From the NCBI GenBank assembly GCA_004335635.1, contig QAXH01005149.1, positions 345 to 43,965 of the forward strand: a stretch of 43,621 nt of DNA. Direction: 5' to 3'. Source of the stretch: Chloromonas sp. AAM2. Lineage: Eukaryota > Chlorophyta > Chlorophyceae > Chlamydomonadales > Chlamydomonadaceae. The notes below the pieces were generated by a model that worked only from the letters and a program-made list of their open reading frames with translations, was not told where the DNA came from and searched no databases. Every line of letters begins with the position of its first letter. Within the stretch, counting starts at the first letter, position 1. Shown here in pieces: positions 29,999 to 41,743 of this stretch. Position numbers and translations under genes: made by a program.

Positions 29999-32713
29999 CT
30001 GCAACGAAATCAGGCATGGGCACCGCAGGTAGTGTCAAGCAGGCAGAAAAGTACTAGACCAGTCACAACAAAAGAGTGTAACAAGAGTGCTCCATTCAAA
30101 GCACACAACTTTACCAAACGGAGTGACACACTCTAAGACTCAACAGCACCACCACTAACACAGCCACAGCGTTCAGCTTGCCACATACCCTGATCGTGAC
30201 AAAGCATTCCACAGGACAGAAGAAGTTCTACGCATACCCAGGGGACAGGGTCTTGCTCGCAACAGAGCTTAAAACCTCCAAGGACGCCAGCGAGCAGGTT
30301 GCTGCCAAGCAGCAGAGCAGCGTGTAGTTGCCTTGTGGCTATGTAAGCAATGTCATACCACATCCGTGCGCTGTCGCGCCCAACTCAAACATTCCAATTC
30401 CAGATCTTCAGTTGCTGTAACACTCTCCTCCCTTGTTGACTCTGCACCAGCCCAGCATGCCACCCTTCATCCCTGATGCTTGCTCTCTCAGCATGCTGCG
30501 TCACCCACCGCCCATATGCTGCGGGGTGGCCAGCTGTCGTGTCGTGCTGACGTGGCCTGGCACCTGATCTGTTGTTCCCGGTGTCTGGTGCCAATCCCAT
30601 CCTGCCGGCCCCCGGTGCCTGCTGTGCCCCACCCAATGCCCCGCAGCCGGTGACTGGCCGCCAAGGGATGCAACCTGCTGCTGCGGGTGCTGACAGCGGC
30701 ACGGGAAACCGCTGACAGATGGGAGATCATGGGGGCCGATGTTGGGCTGCAGAAGTGCAGTACACAGCCAAGTGAGACCTGAATTTCCGATACGAGATGT
30801 GCACAATTATGAACGTGCATGCTGAATGGCAGGGTGTGTATGGCAGCTGAAAGCGTGCGTGGCTGCAATTGCTTGACTGTGCATCCACGGAAGAGAGTTT
30901 GATTGGCTGTCGTGCACAGTGGGCACATGCCGTGGCTGTGCGAGAGGGCAAGGGCTGGGCACATGCGTGGCTGTGCGTAACAGGTGTGTGCAGGGTCCAG
31001 GACTGGATGCTGCCATTAACGCAGCATGTGTTTGGGTCTCTGGGTATACATCTGATGTGCCGCATCCTATGCCTTCTCCTGCCACTCCCTCTGTCTCCTG
31101 TCTGTCTCCAAGAGGAACAGCAAGAAGAACAACACCGTTCAAGCTGCAACATGTGAGTGACTGTGGATAGAATTTGAAAAGTTGGAGGTTTTGTATGTAG
31201 GGCTGGTTCTCTGGAGTTAATTCTGGTGAACTAGCCACAAAGGACATTCTGACCATACCTGCTGTTGCTGACACATACAAATTGGCAAATGATTGGCAAT
31301 ACCGCTGAAACTCCTGATACAGTGCTAGCTTTTCGTACTTTTTCATGTAAATGATCGAGTCATGTGCGTGGACGTGCTTCCTGGTGTGCACTCCCTCCTT
31401 GCATGACATGGGTTCAGCTGTTAGTAGGATGTTGGATGCCAGTATGGCTGTCGGGCGTGGCACCAGTGTGGTATGCCCTGCCGATGTGCAATACCTTGCA
31501 ATCTGCTTGCGTCTCCACAAGCTCGCTCAGCCGCGCCTTGCTCTGTGAGGCGATGGAAAGTCGCCCTCTTGAATTGAGACCTCACTCTGCTACATTGGAA
31601 CTTGCTGTGCTCGAATCCCCCTATGATTATGATGGGTACACGGAAAGCTCAACATTGCCCCATGTGCGAATGCGGTTACGACCACTAACGCACGACCCGG
31701 TCGCCCAGACTTTGTTGCTCGTCCTTTGTTTCCTGCTGAGCTTATTCAACGCGTGTCTGACAGCATTTGGAAGTACGCCTTTGTTTCTCCACAGTGCTTT
31801 GACTTGCTCTTTGCGCCTTGAAGTTGCCTTCTGTTGTTCAGAACGGTATCCAGCCTCGTCTCTTGCATGGCTTGCTAGCGTTCGCGCTCGGTGCATGTGG
31901 GGCCCCCTGATGTTACATAATCAATTCTGTTGCAATCTGCCCCAGAACCCCTTTTCCTGAGCTGAACTGTTCTCGGCTCTTAGCCAGAGCTGCGCAAGGC
32001 CAGACCGGCAACAGCGATTGGCCAACCCACTTGCACAACCTCGGCACTCTAGCAATACTACTACAGCTCACATTCAGCCAAGGGACTTCCCTCACATCCG
32101 TGAGTAACATCACCAACATCATGCCAATTCCAAATCAACATCCCAAGCTCGGGCACGATCACTTTTCCAGATCAGATCAAAGTACGAGTTAACGTGACAG
32201 ACCATCAAACACAAGCAGCTGATTCGCATGTCTCGAGGCTACACACCACCTGTCGTGGTGAACAATACGAGGCTACGGTGTACCAATGTACGATGTATGC
32301 AAGCTATGCAATTGCGCCCATAAAGTCTGGTTATTTGAAGGCATTCGTATTACTTAATCACAATGCACAAACGCTGTGTTGTTGTTGTTGTTGTTGTTGC
32401 TGTTGTTGTTGTGCAAATGCGCATGCGAACTTCATGGGGTTGTGACGACACGAATGATGCCAAAGAAACTATCCACATTATCAATGTATCGAGGAATACC
32501 AACCCGACTGGCACACAGATGCTGTTTCGTAGATCAGTACCGTCAAATTCCAAACTAACACAGGTTTTAGTGCAAGACACAGAAAAAAAAAAAAAATCCC
32601 AGAACCGGCAAACTTCTTTTTCGTATCATGGCGCCTTGATGGACTATTCAATCATACCTCAGTTGCTACTTGAGGCGCCTCACCCCGTTTTGGCAGCCAC
32701 GTTACTTTCTTAC
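29999..32713. other. 2.7-kb stretch: missing FAH 5' exon(s) and spacer
   Basis: The first exon(s) of the FAH-family gene and the 3' end of the secreted-protein gene must lie here, but I could not identify them. Several long minus-strand frames (30807-31520, 31627-31896) cross it without recognised domains. A GTATGT donor at about 30188 follows a short reading ECFVTIR in phase 0, which is a weak first-exon candidate. Confidence 0.35.
32378..32411 (+). repeat. GTT trinucleotide microsatellite
   Basis: About eleven GTT units with one GCT interruption, downstream of the last resolved exon of the secreted-protein gene. Confidence 0.95.
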
Positions 32714-35700
32714 ACATGGCGCCGCAGGATGTACACTGTCGTCATCACACCATGCGTGGTGCATGTAGTAGACGCCAGGTGCGACATCAAAGCTCGCCAT
32801 GTTCAGTGCTCTTGTCATGCAAAAGGGAGTGATAGCCAGGTCCAGTCGCCTTGGTATACTGGTCAACTGTAGCAATCCGTGCATTAGGGTTGTCATCGTC
32901 TAGAAGCTGCGGGCATCACAAGCAAGCGAAAACTTGACAAAGAGGAACAGGCCATGTTCACTTGCTATACCGTTCAGTACTGCATAGTGCACTTATGTGG
33001 GACCTGAGCGAACCAGACCTGCTCTTGACTTGACGGAGCGGCGCACATGTGCGTCAGATTGTGATCGTTGTCATAGCATGCAAGCAGGGCAGCACATAAC
33101 AGCGTCCTTCAGAGACTTTTCAGTGTTGAGCAGCTCTTGCACTAAAGACCAGTACAGCACCAACTGCAGCTGGCTGCAGGGCACAGAGTACCATCATGGA
33201 GGCGTAGCATGTGCAGGCATGACTGGCCACCCCTGGACATGTTGATCTGTCAATCCACCCACCTGAATGATCCCATGGATGAGTCCGAGTACTGGGCCAT
33301 AGTGTTGTTGAAGCTGATCTTGATGCCATCCGGTGACACGGTGATGGGGCCGGCAAAGCGGGCATACTATGAGAGCATGACAAAAGACTGGAGTGGGTTT
33401 GTACAGCTTGTACTCATAAGCTGTGCTGCCGTGCGCACTGTTTGCGTTTGAGCCAATGGGACAGGCAGATGCACGCATGAGAATGCAGTGTGTGCAGGGT
33501 CGAAACATTCAGCTGTACAGCATGTGTTGCCATTAAAGGCAGCACAAACATAAGAGACAGACTATGACAGTGCGTTGCCATCTGCTGCACAACCTTGACT
33601 TGCAACCATGAGCGGCTGATGCCTATGCACCAATCCTCGTGCCTGGTTCAGCCATGCTGGTGTGGCAGGCTGTGAATCTATGCAGACAGCCCCTGTACGG
33701 TCAGGCCTGTTCCTCCATTGACTCACCCCTCTGCCCGTCACTTGGTACAGCGAGTCGACCAGGTATGTGCCACGGCCAATGCCATGTGCTGCAAGTCAAA
33801 GCACAGGAATGCCATGATATCTTTGAGTTGTAGAAGAGCGCAGGTGGGAAGCTGTCCTCATGCGTGCGTGCCGTGCCGTGCAACAGTGCAGCCTCTCCTC
33901 GCTGTCTGACTGTCCCAGGCGTTACCACATGGCCTGGGGCAACGTTTCTGTTGTGACGAGAAAAGCACACTTTGCTGAACCAAATTGATCAAACGATTGC
34001 TCAAGCATGCTTTAGTCACTGTGCCTAGCATGGCGATGCCTTGACCTTAGGCTCACTTAGTTACGAATTGTAACTGCCTAGTAGCAACCAACCACAGCGC
34101 AATCTCCACCCATGGGGTGAATGCAGCCAGGCTTATCAGCTCGCGTTGTCGATTTAGATGGTTCCACTTAGCGCCAGTCAGCGGCGCACTCACCCGCCAT
34201 GCTGAAGGTGACGGCAGTGGAGTTGACCACGTCTGACCCAACGCAGGTGATGGACTGCTCATCGCCCCCGGCACACGTCACAGGCACGCTGCTGAACACC
34301 TGCATGAAGCGGCAAGCGCCTGCTGTGAGTCAGGCTCACACTGCATGCTGCATGTCTGCCTCAAGGACCACCACCGCCACTACACTGCTAAGATACACGA
34401 CGCAAAAAACACCGCTCACTCACACCTGGCCACAGTGGCACACAGGTGACATCACATAGACAGATCACGTGAAACGTTTCTCATGACGAGTGCATGATGG
34501 CATGATTCTGCTTGTGTCAGAAGGAATAGGAAGGCCATATGATCTGGCCAGGACGGCTGCAAACACGACGGTGGGACCTGCCAAGAACAAGCTTCCTCAA
34601 CACCTTAGGTAATCAAATGTATGCTCGCGATTAAACTCCATCAACTGCGCAGTGAGCTGTCTGCAGTGCACCGTGCATTGGCAACTGTCATTTGGCCGCG
34701 TCAGACGGCCAGTGCCCCGCACAATATCCCCGGTAGGCGTGGGTTGCCTGCCTGGCTGGCCGTCAATGGCTGGATGGCTGGGATAGGACAGGTTGGGATA
34801 GGCCAGGCCCCATCACAAGCCAAGCAAGCCATTAAACCGAGCTAGCAAGTCAGAGCGGCCAACCAAGCCAACCTAAACTTCAACTAATGTTGATTCTTTT
34901 GATGCACTTCAGCCATCGCCCCAACACTCACCCAGCTGCCGCGTAGAGTCTGGACAGTGTTGGTACTGCATGTGGTGACAGGCCCGGCACAGTATTGTCA
35001 GTCCTGTTGGTGTTGCCGCTTCATGGCACCACAGTGCACCAAATGTGTGCGGCTTGTTACACCATGTTGAGTAGAGCAGTGTGCCCCATGCATACAACTG
35101 CAGGCAAGCCCTGCTGACAGGCCACGGTGAGGTTCGCCATCGCAGCAGAAGTGTGGCCCAACAAAAACAGCCCTCACCGGTCCAACAGCAAGCAGGGGTC
35201 CTGTCTCCGCCTGGCCGGGGAAGAACTGGCGCTTGAAGTTGCCCAGGCCGCCCCATGATGTGCTGCACACATGGACACACCAACCTTGCCAATACCGGGC
35301 TGACTGGTATTCGAGTCAGCTGCCAATGCGGCCGCACATGCTTGCAATGGCAGTCGATGATTCAGTCCTGTGAACATGCTCTTATGTGCTCACAAGCTTC
35401 AAAATTTGTTCAAACATAAACCAAGCACGTGATAGCACACGTGAGCATCACAGGCAGCACCAGTTTCAACAACAGTCGTTTGGAATCCCTCACACACAGA
35501 CGGTAGCGGAAGACGGGCAGCGAGAAGCACTGCCATTTGAAAGAGTGGTATTCAGCTCGTGGTCAACAGTCAACAGGGATCAGCAGCTGTGTACTGTGTT
35601 CTGTTTGCCATCCTTGCCCCTTGCTCCTACCTCATCGGTCCAACGTTGGTGTACTGCCGGGTGAATCCCCCGTCGGCACTCTGGCGCTCAACCCTACAGA

Positions 35701-38700
35701 CATACGCGCACACACGCTCACAGAAAAAATATGTTTGCCAGTTCTGGGACAATTTTTATGTGTCTCACGGTTCCACTGGGTTTGTTACGACTTTTTCATT
35801 GTTTTGCAATCAGTGACAATCAGCAGCACCAGTGCCGGAGGAAGCGGATTGACGGCGATCGGTTGAATGGGCAGGGTCTGCCCTTCAGTCAACTACACTC
35901 GAGTCTTTTATTGATCGTCAAGACTTGATCGTGGTTGAACTTCCACACCAATGGCAACATCATTGATTTCCAAGCATCCTTGGGTCTGTTTGATTGTTTA
36001 ATCAGCCCTGTCTGAAGGTCTTGGAGCACAGCACCAGCAGAGACCAGTGGCTCGTAACTCACATGATAAAGACGAGGGAAAAGCCTGCTGGGACCATGCC
36101 GGCACCCTGCAATGCAACATACAGCACAAGCAGGACTGACCACTGACTCACTGTGCCTGCAGAGTGGTCACACCTGTGCAGCTCTGAACACATGATGCTC
36201 CAGTCGGTTTCTTGCTTCTATCTGCCCTTGCTCTGCGCATTTTCTCACCCTCGTTGCAGACCATCTTCCTCTTTTGCCGCCCACCGTCCATGCAGGCTTG
36301 AAGGTGGGTAGCAGCAGGACACCGTGCATGTGGCGCATTCACACTCACCACGCACAGAGCGGAAGCCGGGGTGTCCTTGGGAGTTCCGCAGCCCATGATC
36401 TGTGCCAACGGATCGCTCCTGTACAGCCCAGCCATGGGAGGTGCCCCCTCAGCCAGGGACAGAGTGGCCTGCTTCATGACCTCAGTCTCCGCGGTCTTGC
36501 CAGACGTGCGCTCGATGGTCAGTTGGCTGCCATCCTTGCTCAACTGCCACCTGCAAAGCATCTTTGTCTGCCATATTTGCCTGCCATGATGCATGATGTT
36601 GGAGGGGATGGGAAAGTGCTTCGGCACACACTGAAGCAAACAGCGTGGTTTATTGTGCACGCATGTATCAGGCTTGCACACACACTTGGACTGTCAATGC
36701 TTAAGCTTGCCAAACAGGACAAGAAGTGTCTGTGTTCTGGGAAGCACCGGCAGGGTGTGGCTGGCTGGCAGGGCCAAGCGGGCGTTGACCGTCTGACTCC
36801 ACACCATTGGGTTGGGCCGCTAGGACTCACGTAGATTCTCCAAAGTTGGAGAAGGCGTCCGCCATGTCCGTCTGACCCTTAGCCGTGCGCTGCGCGACTT
36901 GCCTGCACGCATAGAGGACAAACGCAAACCCTGCAATTGACTTCAGCAGAGCATACCCGCATTGCTGACAGCAGCAAGCCATGCCGAGCTCTAGGCTGGC
37001 AACTATCAGGCCTTACCCTAGTCTAGCCTGGCAACTACCAGGCCTTACCCTAGTCTAGCGTGGCAGCTACCAGGCCTTACCCTAGTCTAGCCAGGCAGCT
37101 ACCAGGCCTTACCCTAGTCTAGCCTGGCAACTACCAGGCCTTACCCTAGTCTAGCCTGGCAACTACCAGGCCTTACCCTAGTCTAGCCTGGCAACTACCA
37201 GGCCTTACCCTAGTCTAGCCTGGCAACTACCAGGCCTTACCCTAGTCTAACCTGGCAACTACCAGGCCTTACAAGGAGGGAGTGCACACCAGGAAGCACG
37301 TCCAACGCAAACTAGTACTAAGTACTGATACTTGGCTTCAAATTGGCAAGTATCAGTACTTAGCTAGTACTACTAGCAGTAACTACTCAGATTACTAAGT
37401 AGTAGTTGCCTGACAAAGTGGGTGGTGGCACGTGACTGGACTGTAACAACAAGCCAAAGAACACGGTTGCAGTAACAGGAGCAAGCAACAGCAAGCGGCA
37501 ACAGCAGCAGCGCGCCAGTCCTGCAACACTAGGCTGGTTGGGCACAGTTGGCCAGTTGCAATCCTTGTTGGGATTTGTGGTTGGGATTACAGTTGGGCCC
37601 AGTTGGAATTCTAGTTGGGATCTTCCCAGTTGGGCCAGTTGGGATTACAGTTGGGCCAGTTGGGATTACAGTTGGGATCCTAGTTGGGATTGTCCCAGTT
37701 GGGCCAGTTGGGTTGATACATTGGACCCAGCTGGAAAAATCCAACTGGCTCCCAACTGGCTCTCCCAACTGTCCCAACCCAGAATCTTATATTTCGATGA
37801 ACATCAACTGCTTGCGCAAATTTCAAAAAAATTCTCCCAGTAAAGGAGAATCTGACCTGCTGCACGTCATTCGCAAACACTGCACCACGCTGCAGGCATC
37901 ATGAGTAAGAGACTGCAGTGATTAACAGCAGGTAGATGAATATTGCAGGCTGCAGAGACTTCAGAGGCTCCCTCTGGCTCTACAGTGTCATTGTGCACGA
38001 GCCAAGCAGAGTCTGCAAGCACTTCAATGTGTAATGAGACGGCCAGTCTAACCTATAAACTTACGCCCACTCGGAACGGACGGTTCCGTTTGCTAGGTCC
38101 TTTGCAAGATTGCAGATGTAGGCGGAGTATGTTGTCGAGCTGCGCAGGCAAGTCACCACGGTCCCGTCGGTTGAATCGTAGGCACCCTCAAAGTCAGGAG
38201 CGTGCTTTGGCACTTCGGTCATGTGATTGTCAGTGACGCGCGTGATGTTTCCAAAGACAAATGACGGGGTGTTGAACACAGAGACGGCGCCCGACATTCC
38301 GTCTGGTTGGAGAGTGACGGTGTAGTTGCCTGAAGCAAATTGCAACACGGTTAGCGTTTGCCGGTCTGATGTTGTATGGTCTATACAGCCTCGTACAGGC
38401 GATCAGTGTTCGTGTCTTTTGTTGTGGACTCCAAAATCAGTCAGAGGCAGGAGGGTAGCCAACGAATTTTCCAAGACCCTAATCAAACTTTTGGCCAGAG
38501 GGGGGGTCCGGACCCCCCCCCTCCCCCCGACTCCCAACCAAGTCGGTTACGAATTCTGACAATGCCATTCTGCTCCATTTCAAATCAGGTCCAAATTTCC
38601 CTCTACCCCCCTTACCCTCCCACCCCGCACCCTCCGAACAACCATCTCAGAAACGGCTGGAAATTTTTATTTAAGCCTCCAAGAGGGTAACTAAGCCAAC

Positions 38701-39915
38701 CCCGTGAAGAAAAGGTGTCACTCCCGATTAGGGTCTTCGGCTATCATGCTGCTACCCTCCTGGTCAAAGGCAATCAAAACCTGTGCTCAGAAGCAAACAT
38801 GGAATTCTCATTCCATTGCCATGCCAATGAATCCACTGCCATCTAGTGCGCAGATATGCATCCTCGTTGAAGACAACAACAGTATGAATACTGCAAAGGG
38901 CTGGGGCCTCTGCTAGAGTTGGGTTGTTTGGCTTTGTAGGATACACACTGTTGCCGTACCAGCCGCTGCCAACGAAAGAGGTTTTTCGTGGTTGCTACTG
39001 CAACCGTCCCACATTGGCACTCAGGCAGGCACTTCGTGACGCATCGCCACATGTCCGTGATAACCAAGCCTTTGCTGCCTAGAACGACAACAACATGTAC
39101 AGTCACCTTACCAAGTACTGAGTAGACATCCCAGGTGTTGACAGTGTCAGGACGTGCAACGGCCACACTGCGAGCACAGGAAGGGTAAGGCAGACAGGCA
39201 ATGATGACCAGCAATCACGGGATATGCTCTATCAAAAGGGGATTCTGTTGCTGGAGTTCATCATCATCATCTGTTGCTGGAGTTGATCAGCCTCGCCTTG
39301 GCCGTGAGCAAATCTCACATGAAGCAACCACGTAAGCAAGTCCAGCAGCCTTGATTGAGTACTTCTGCCCGGTTCAACCCGACTATTTGAACACGGTTAG
39401 CGCTAACAGGAGGCACATTCTCAGATGTAAGTGTGGCAACTCACGCCACTCTGCCTGTGTTGCATTCCTTTCACCATCGGTGATGAGAACAGCGACCCCT
39501 GGAGCCACGTCGACTATCACCGATGTAGGAAGAGTCAAACCTGTTACAAAAGTCAACACAACCAGCACGTCAGCTTGTTGTGGCTTAGTCATGCGTTGTG
39601 GGTCGTCGCTGATGGGCCTTTGCACATAGGTTGAACAGCCAGCGATGTAAGCACCGTTCCTGAGAAGAACAAAGATGTTTGCCAGTTCTGGGACAGTTTT
39701 GTTATGGCCAATGGTGGCTCTGTGAAAAATGGTGCGTCTGCTGTCACCGGTGGTCCAAAACAGTCCAAATGCTATGTGACAATCAATGACATGCAACAAT
39801 CAGTGATTTCAAGTCTACACTCACTGCCAGTGGCTTGCCACACGCCATCCAGAATGGAAGCTTGAGTTATACTTGCCAGGCAGGCCACAGCCAGCAGGGC
39901 CAGCATGGCGTTCAT
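32714..39915 (-). CDS. Secreted N-glycosylated protein, at least ten exons, 3' end unresolved
   Basis: Exons 39915-39825, 38329-38065, 36902-36831, 36550-36349, 36106-36063, 35262-35178, 34299-34194, 33788-33727, 33366-33263 and 32858-32714 join in phase to 392 residues, all with GT-AG borders. The start MNAMLALLAVACLASITQAS is a clear signal peptide. The next residues, ILDGVWQATGSNYTVTLQPD, have a G-x-W motif and beta-like pattern recalling lipocalin-type barrels, but that is only a resemblance. Sequons include NYT, NIT, NGT, NST and NNT, and Cys are scattered. Later exons read SWGGLGNFKRQFFPG, VFSSVPVTCAGGDEQSITC and ASFDVAPGVYYMHH. The family is not recognised. The exon ending at 32714 is followed by the donor GTAAGA, so at least one more exon exists; two short candidate ends near 32550 could not be separated. 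The acceptor of exon 10 is the least certain. Confidence 0.68.
36996..37273 (+). repeat. 32-bp tandem repeat, nearly nine copies, each with a hairpin
   Basis: The unit CTGGCAACTACCAGGCCTTA plus CCCTAGTCTAGC starts at 36996, 37028, 37060 and every 32 bases to 37252. It contains GCCTGG-CAACTA-CCAGGC, a perfect 6-bp stem with a 6-base loop. Copies 3 and 4 carry small changes. It lies in intron 2 of the secreted-protein gene, close to the acceptor of exon 3. Confidence 0.95.
37312..37363 (+). repeat. 17-bp perfect inverted repeat
   Basis: CTAAGTACTGATACTTG at 37318-37334 pairs with its complement at 37347-37363 around a 12-base loop, with further imperfect pairing of CTAGTA outside. It lies in intron 2 of the secreted-protein gene, directly after the 32-bp array. 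Confidence 0.9.
37534..37775 (+). repeat. Degenerate CAGTTGGGATTA-type repeat with inverted end
   Basis: About twenty imperfect copies of a 10-11 base unit built on AGTTGGG occur in direct order up to about 37715. They are followed by inverted copies (CCAACTGGC, CCCAACTGG) to 37775, so the RNA could fold into a large hairpin. The 101-118 residue frames here (PSWASWDYSW type) are repeat-encoded and not genes. It is in intron 2 of the secreted-protein gene. Confidence 0.85.
38500..38519 (+). repeat. 20-bp perfect G/C palindrome
   Basis: Seven G, TCCGGA, seven C form a perfect palindrome within intron 1 of the secreted-protein gene. The flanking 38440-38700 is C-rich and homopolymeric, unlike its surroundings, and looks like an inserted repeat copy. 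Confidence 0.85.
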
Positions 39916-41743
39916 TTCGGAATTATGGAGTTCCCTGCAGGCAGGACAGAGGACAGGCCTTTCAATAGGACGCACCAACGCTGGTCAGTACATGCCGGTG
40001 TCTAGGAGGTCCCGAACCAAGCTATCGGTGATGCAATGTTAACAAAGGACGGGTGACAAGGTTGCGAGGCAACGATACAAGTATAACCGCGAAGCGTTGG
40101 TTGGAGAATCTCGAGACGGCAGCAGAAACTTGACTGACTTGACGGTAGCGGTGCCAATGAACTCCACGTTGTATAATGCGGGCTGCTTGCTTGCTATGTT
40201 CAAGCAGGTTGTATAGAAAAGGACAGGGATTACAATGAACAGGGTCAGCGCGTGGCTCTGGCGAATGGATGCTTGCTGCGAAATGAGTCCCGGGCCAGCA
40301 AGGCTGCCGTAGTTCGCGCGATTCAAACCCTAGGTCCCTGGTTGATGCGCATGGCCTTGGTGCTACAAGTTCTGATCTTCTACAGATTACAGATTCTGCT
40401 AGTCTGACAAAAGTTGCTGCTGGGCTTGATCGCGTGCTGCGAAGCCTAGGATGCGCGCGACAGCGCGCTCACATTGCTGGCTGAAATGCAAGTCCTTCTG
40501 GCGTTAAGTCAAGTCAGATATCGTCTGGAATGACGGCTGGGATATGGGCAGACCACGTCTTGGTCGGGCGGGCTTTCTTCCCATCTATCGCAACACACAC
40601 GTTGCGAGTTGATGCCATCCATCGCTCAACTTACCTCAAGGAAAATGAACGTTGATCCTTAGTTCAACCAACCGCTGCTGATCCGCCTTCTGGACTTCTG
40701 AGCACCTTGCCAGGCTATGATGATGCGATGTGTATCCTGTTATAGCATGTGTGGCAAGCTGTGAGCCAGGCGCCGCAATCGAATTTGACATTGAATCAAG
40801 GCGGTTAGGAAAAGGCCAGGAACGTTGCCAAGGCCGGGAAGGAATCATATCACGCTGTATATGATTCTGTAGAGATTTGGCCGCCTCTACTTGCCATCTT
40901 GTTGCAACTCCTGCTTTGTGTCATACCCGGCCACTGTCCGGAAAGTCTGCAAGAACGACTGGCCATTCTCTCTTTGACTTGCTCTGGCACGAGCGTCGAT
41001 TCCTGTTGTTCCACTGCAGATGTACTCAGAGAACCTGTGGGGATCAGCAGCAGCAGCATCAGCATCAGCAGCAAAGGTCATCAACTTTTTTCTGCGCATG
41101 GCATCATCAGCATGAGGTCACGAGAGCCAAAAGTATGCGTACAGGACAAGGGTCTGTGCATCATAGGCATCAGATTACGCAGTCGGTTCATAGAGCTCAT
41201 ATACAATGTACAATCTGTAATCAGCACTCTCGCAGCGTCGTAGATCCATGCATGCCAATGTCTACGACAACCGCAGCTACAGTACTTGACTACGCCAGAA
41301 GGTTAGCCAAGGCACACGTAACGGACGTTCATCCCCACGCACCTCGGAGCCGAAAGTTCTCGCGGTCAAAAGCGAGAAAACAAATCCCTTTGATCTTAAC
41401 GTCAGCATACATGTCAGACAGGCCATTAGAGCATACGCGGGTCACTCGTCCTAGCACTGGCTTCCCAAGCCGTCCAATTGTAACACCAAGCACCCACAAC
41501 AAGGTGGCTGCACCGCGTCTGCAGAGTTGTGCGTTCACAGTCATGTGACTGTGAACTGTATGACGTGATTGTTGTGTCAAGCTAAGTGCACTGATCCTCT
41601 ATACTGACGTGAACAGTGTTGGGTAATCTCCAGTCCTGCCACTGGCCATTGTGGGCAAACACGCCGATACTGTAAGTCCTAAACAGCCATTGTGAGTAGA
41701 CATGAAAAACTTTTTTCATGTCTAGTGTCTAGGTCTAGTGTTC
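39916..41743. other. 1.8-kb spacer without a firm gene
   Basis: It holds the promoter of the secreted-protein gene and the 3' UTR of the Myb gene. A minus-strand frame at about 41350-41530 reads VTIGRLGKPVLGRVTRV and could be an S1/OB-type exon, but its neighbours were not found. A CAG-rich plus-strand run lies at 41045-41080. Confidence 0.4.
41698..41723 (-). terminator. 12-bp perfect hairpin in the 3' UTR of the Myb gene
   Basis: AGACATGAAAAA pairs perfectly with TTTTTCATGTCT around a 2-base spacer, 21-46 bases after the Myb stop codon in mRNA sense. Its role in eukaryotic 3'-end formation is not known. TGTAA was not seen nearby on the minus strand. Confidence 0.55.

Noticed and set aside
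31000..31900. 237- and 89-codon minus-strand frames (one reads ALWRNKGVLPNAVRHALNKL)
   Set aside because: Considered as a transposase remnant or gene, but no domain, no splice partners and no terminal repeats were found.
37529..37904. Frames reading PSWASWDYSW and IPTGPTVIPTG
   Set aside because: Pure products of the CAGTTGGG-type minisatellite inside an intron.
39383..39799. 138-codon minus-strand frame in intron 1 of the secreted-protein gene
   Set aside because: The exons on both sides join perfectly without it, and its phases do not fit. A 21-base piece of it (TGTCCCAGAACTGGCAAAC) recurs at about 35730 in intron 5, so it is probably repeat DNA.
41329..41580. Minus-strand frame reading VTIGRLGKPVLGRVTRV, possibly an exosome Csl4/S1-type exon
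   Set aside because: The resemblance is weak and no neighbouring exon with the expected conserved motif was found.
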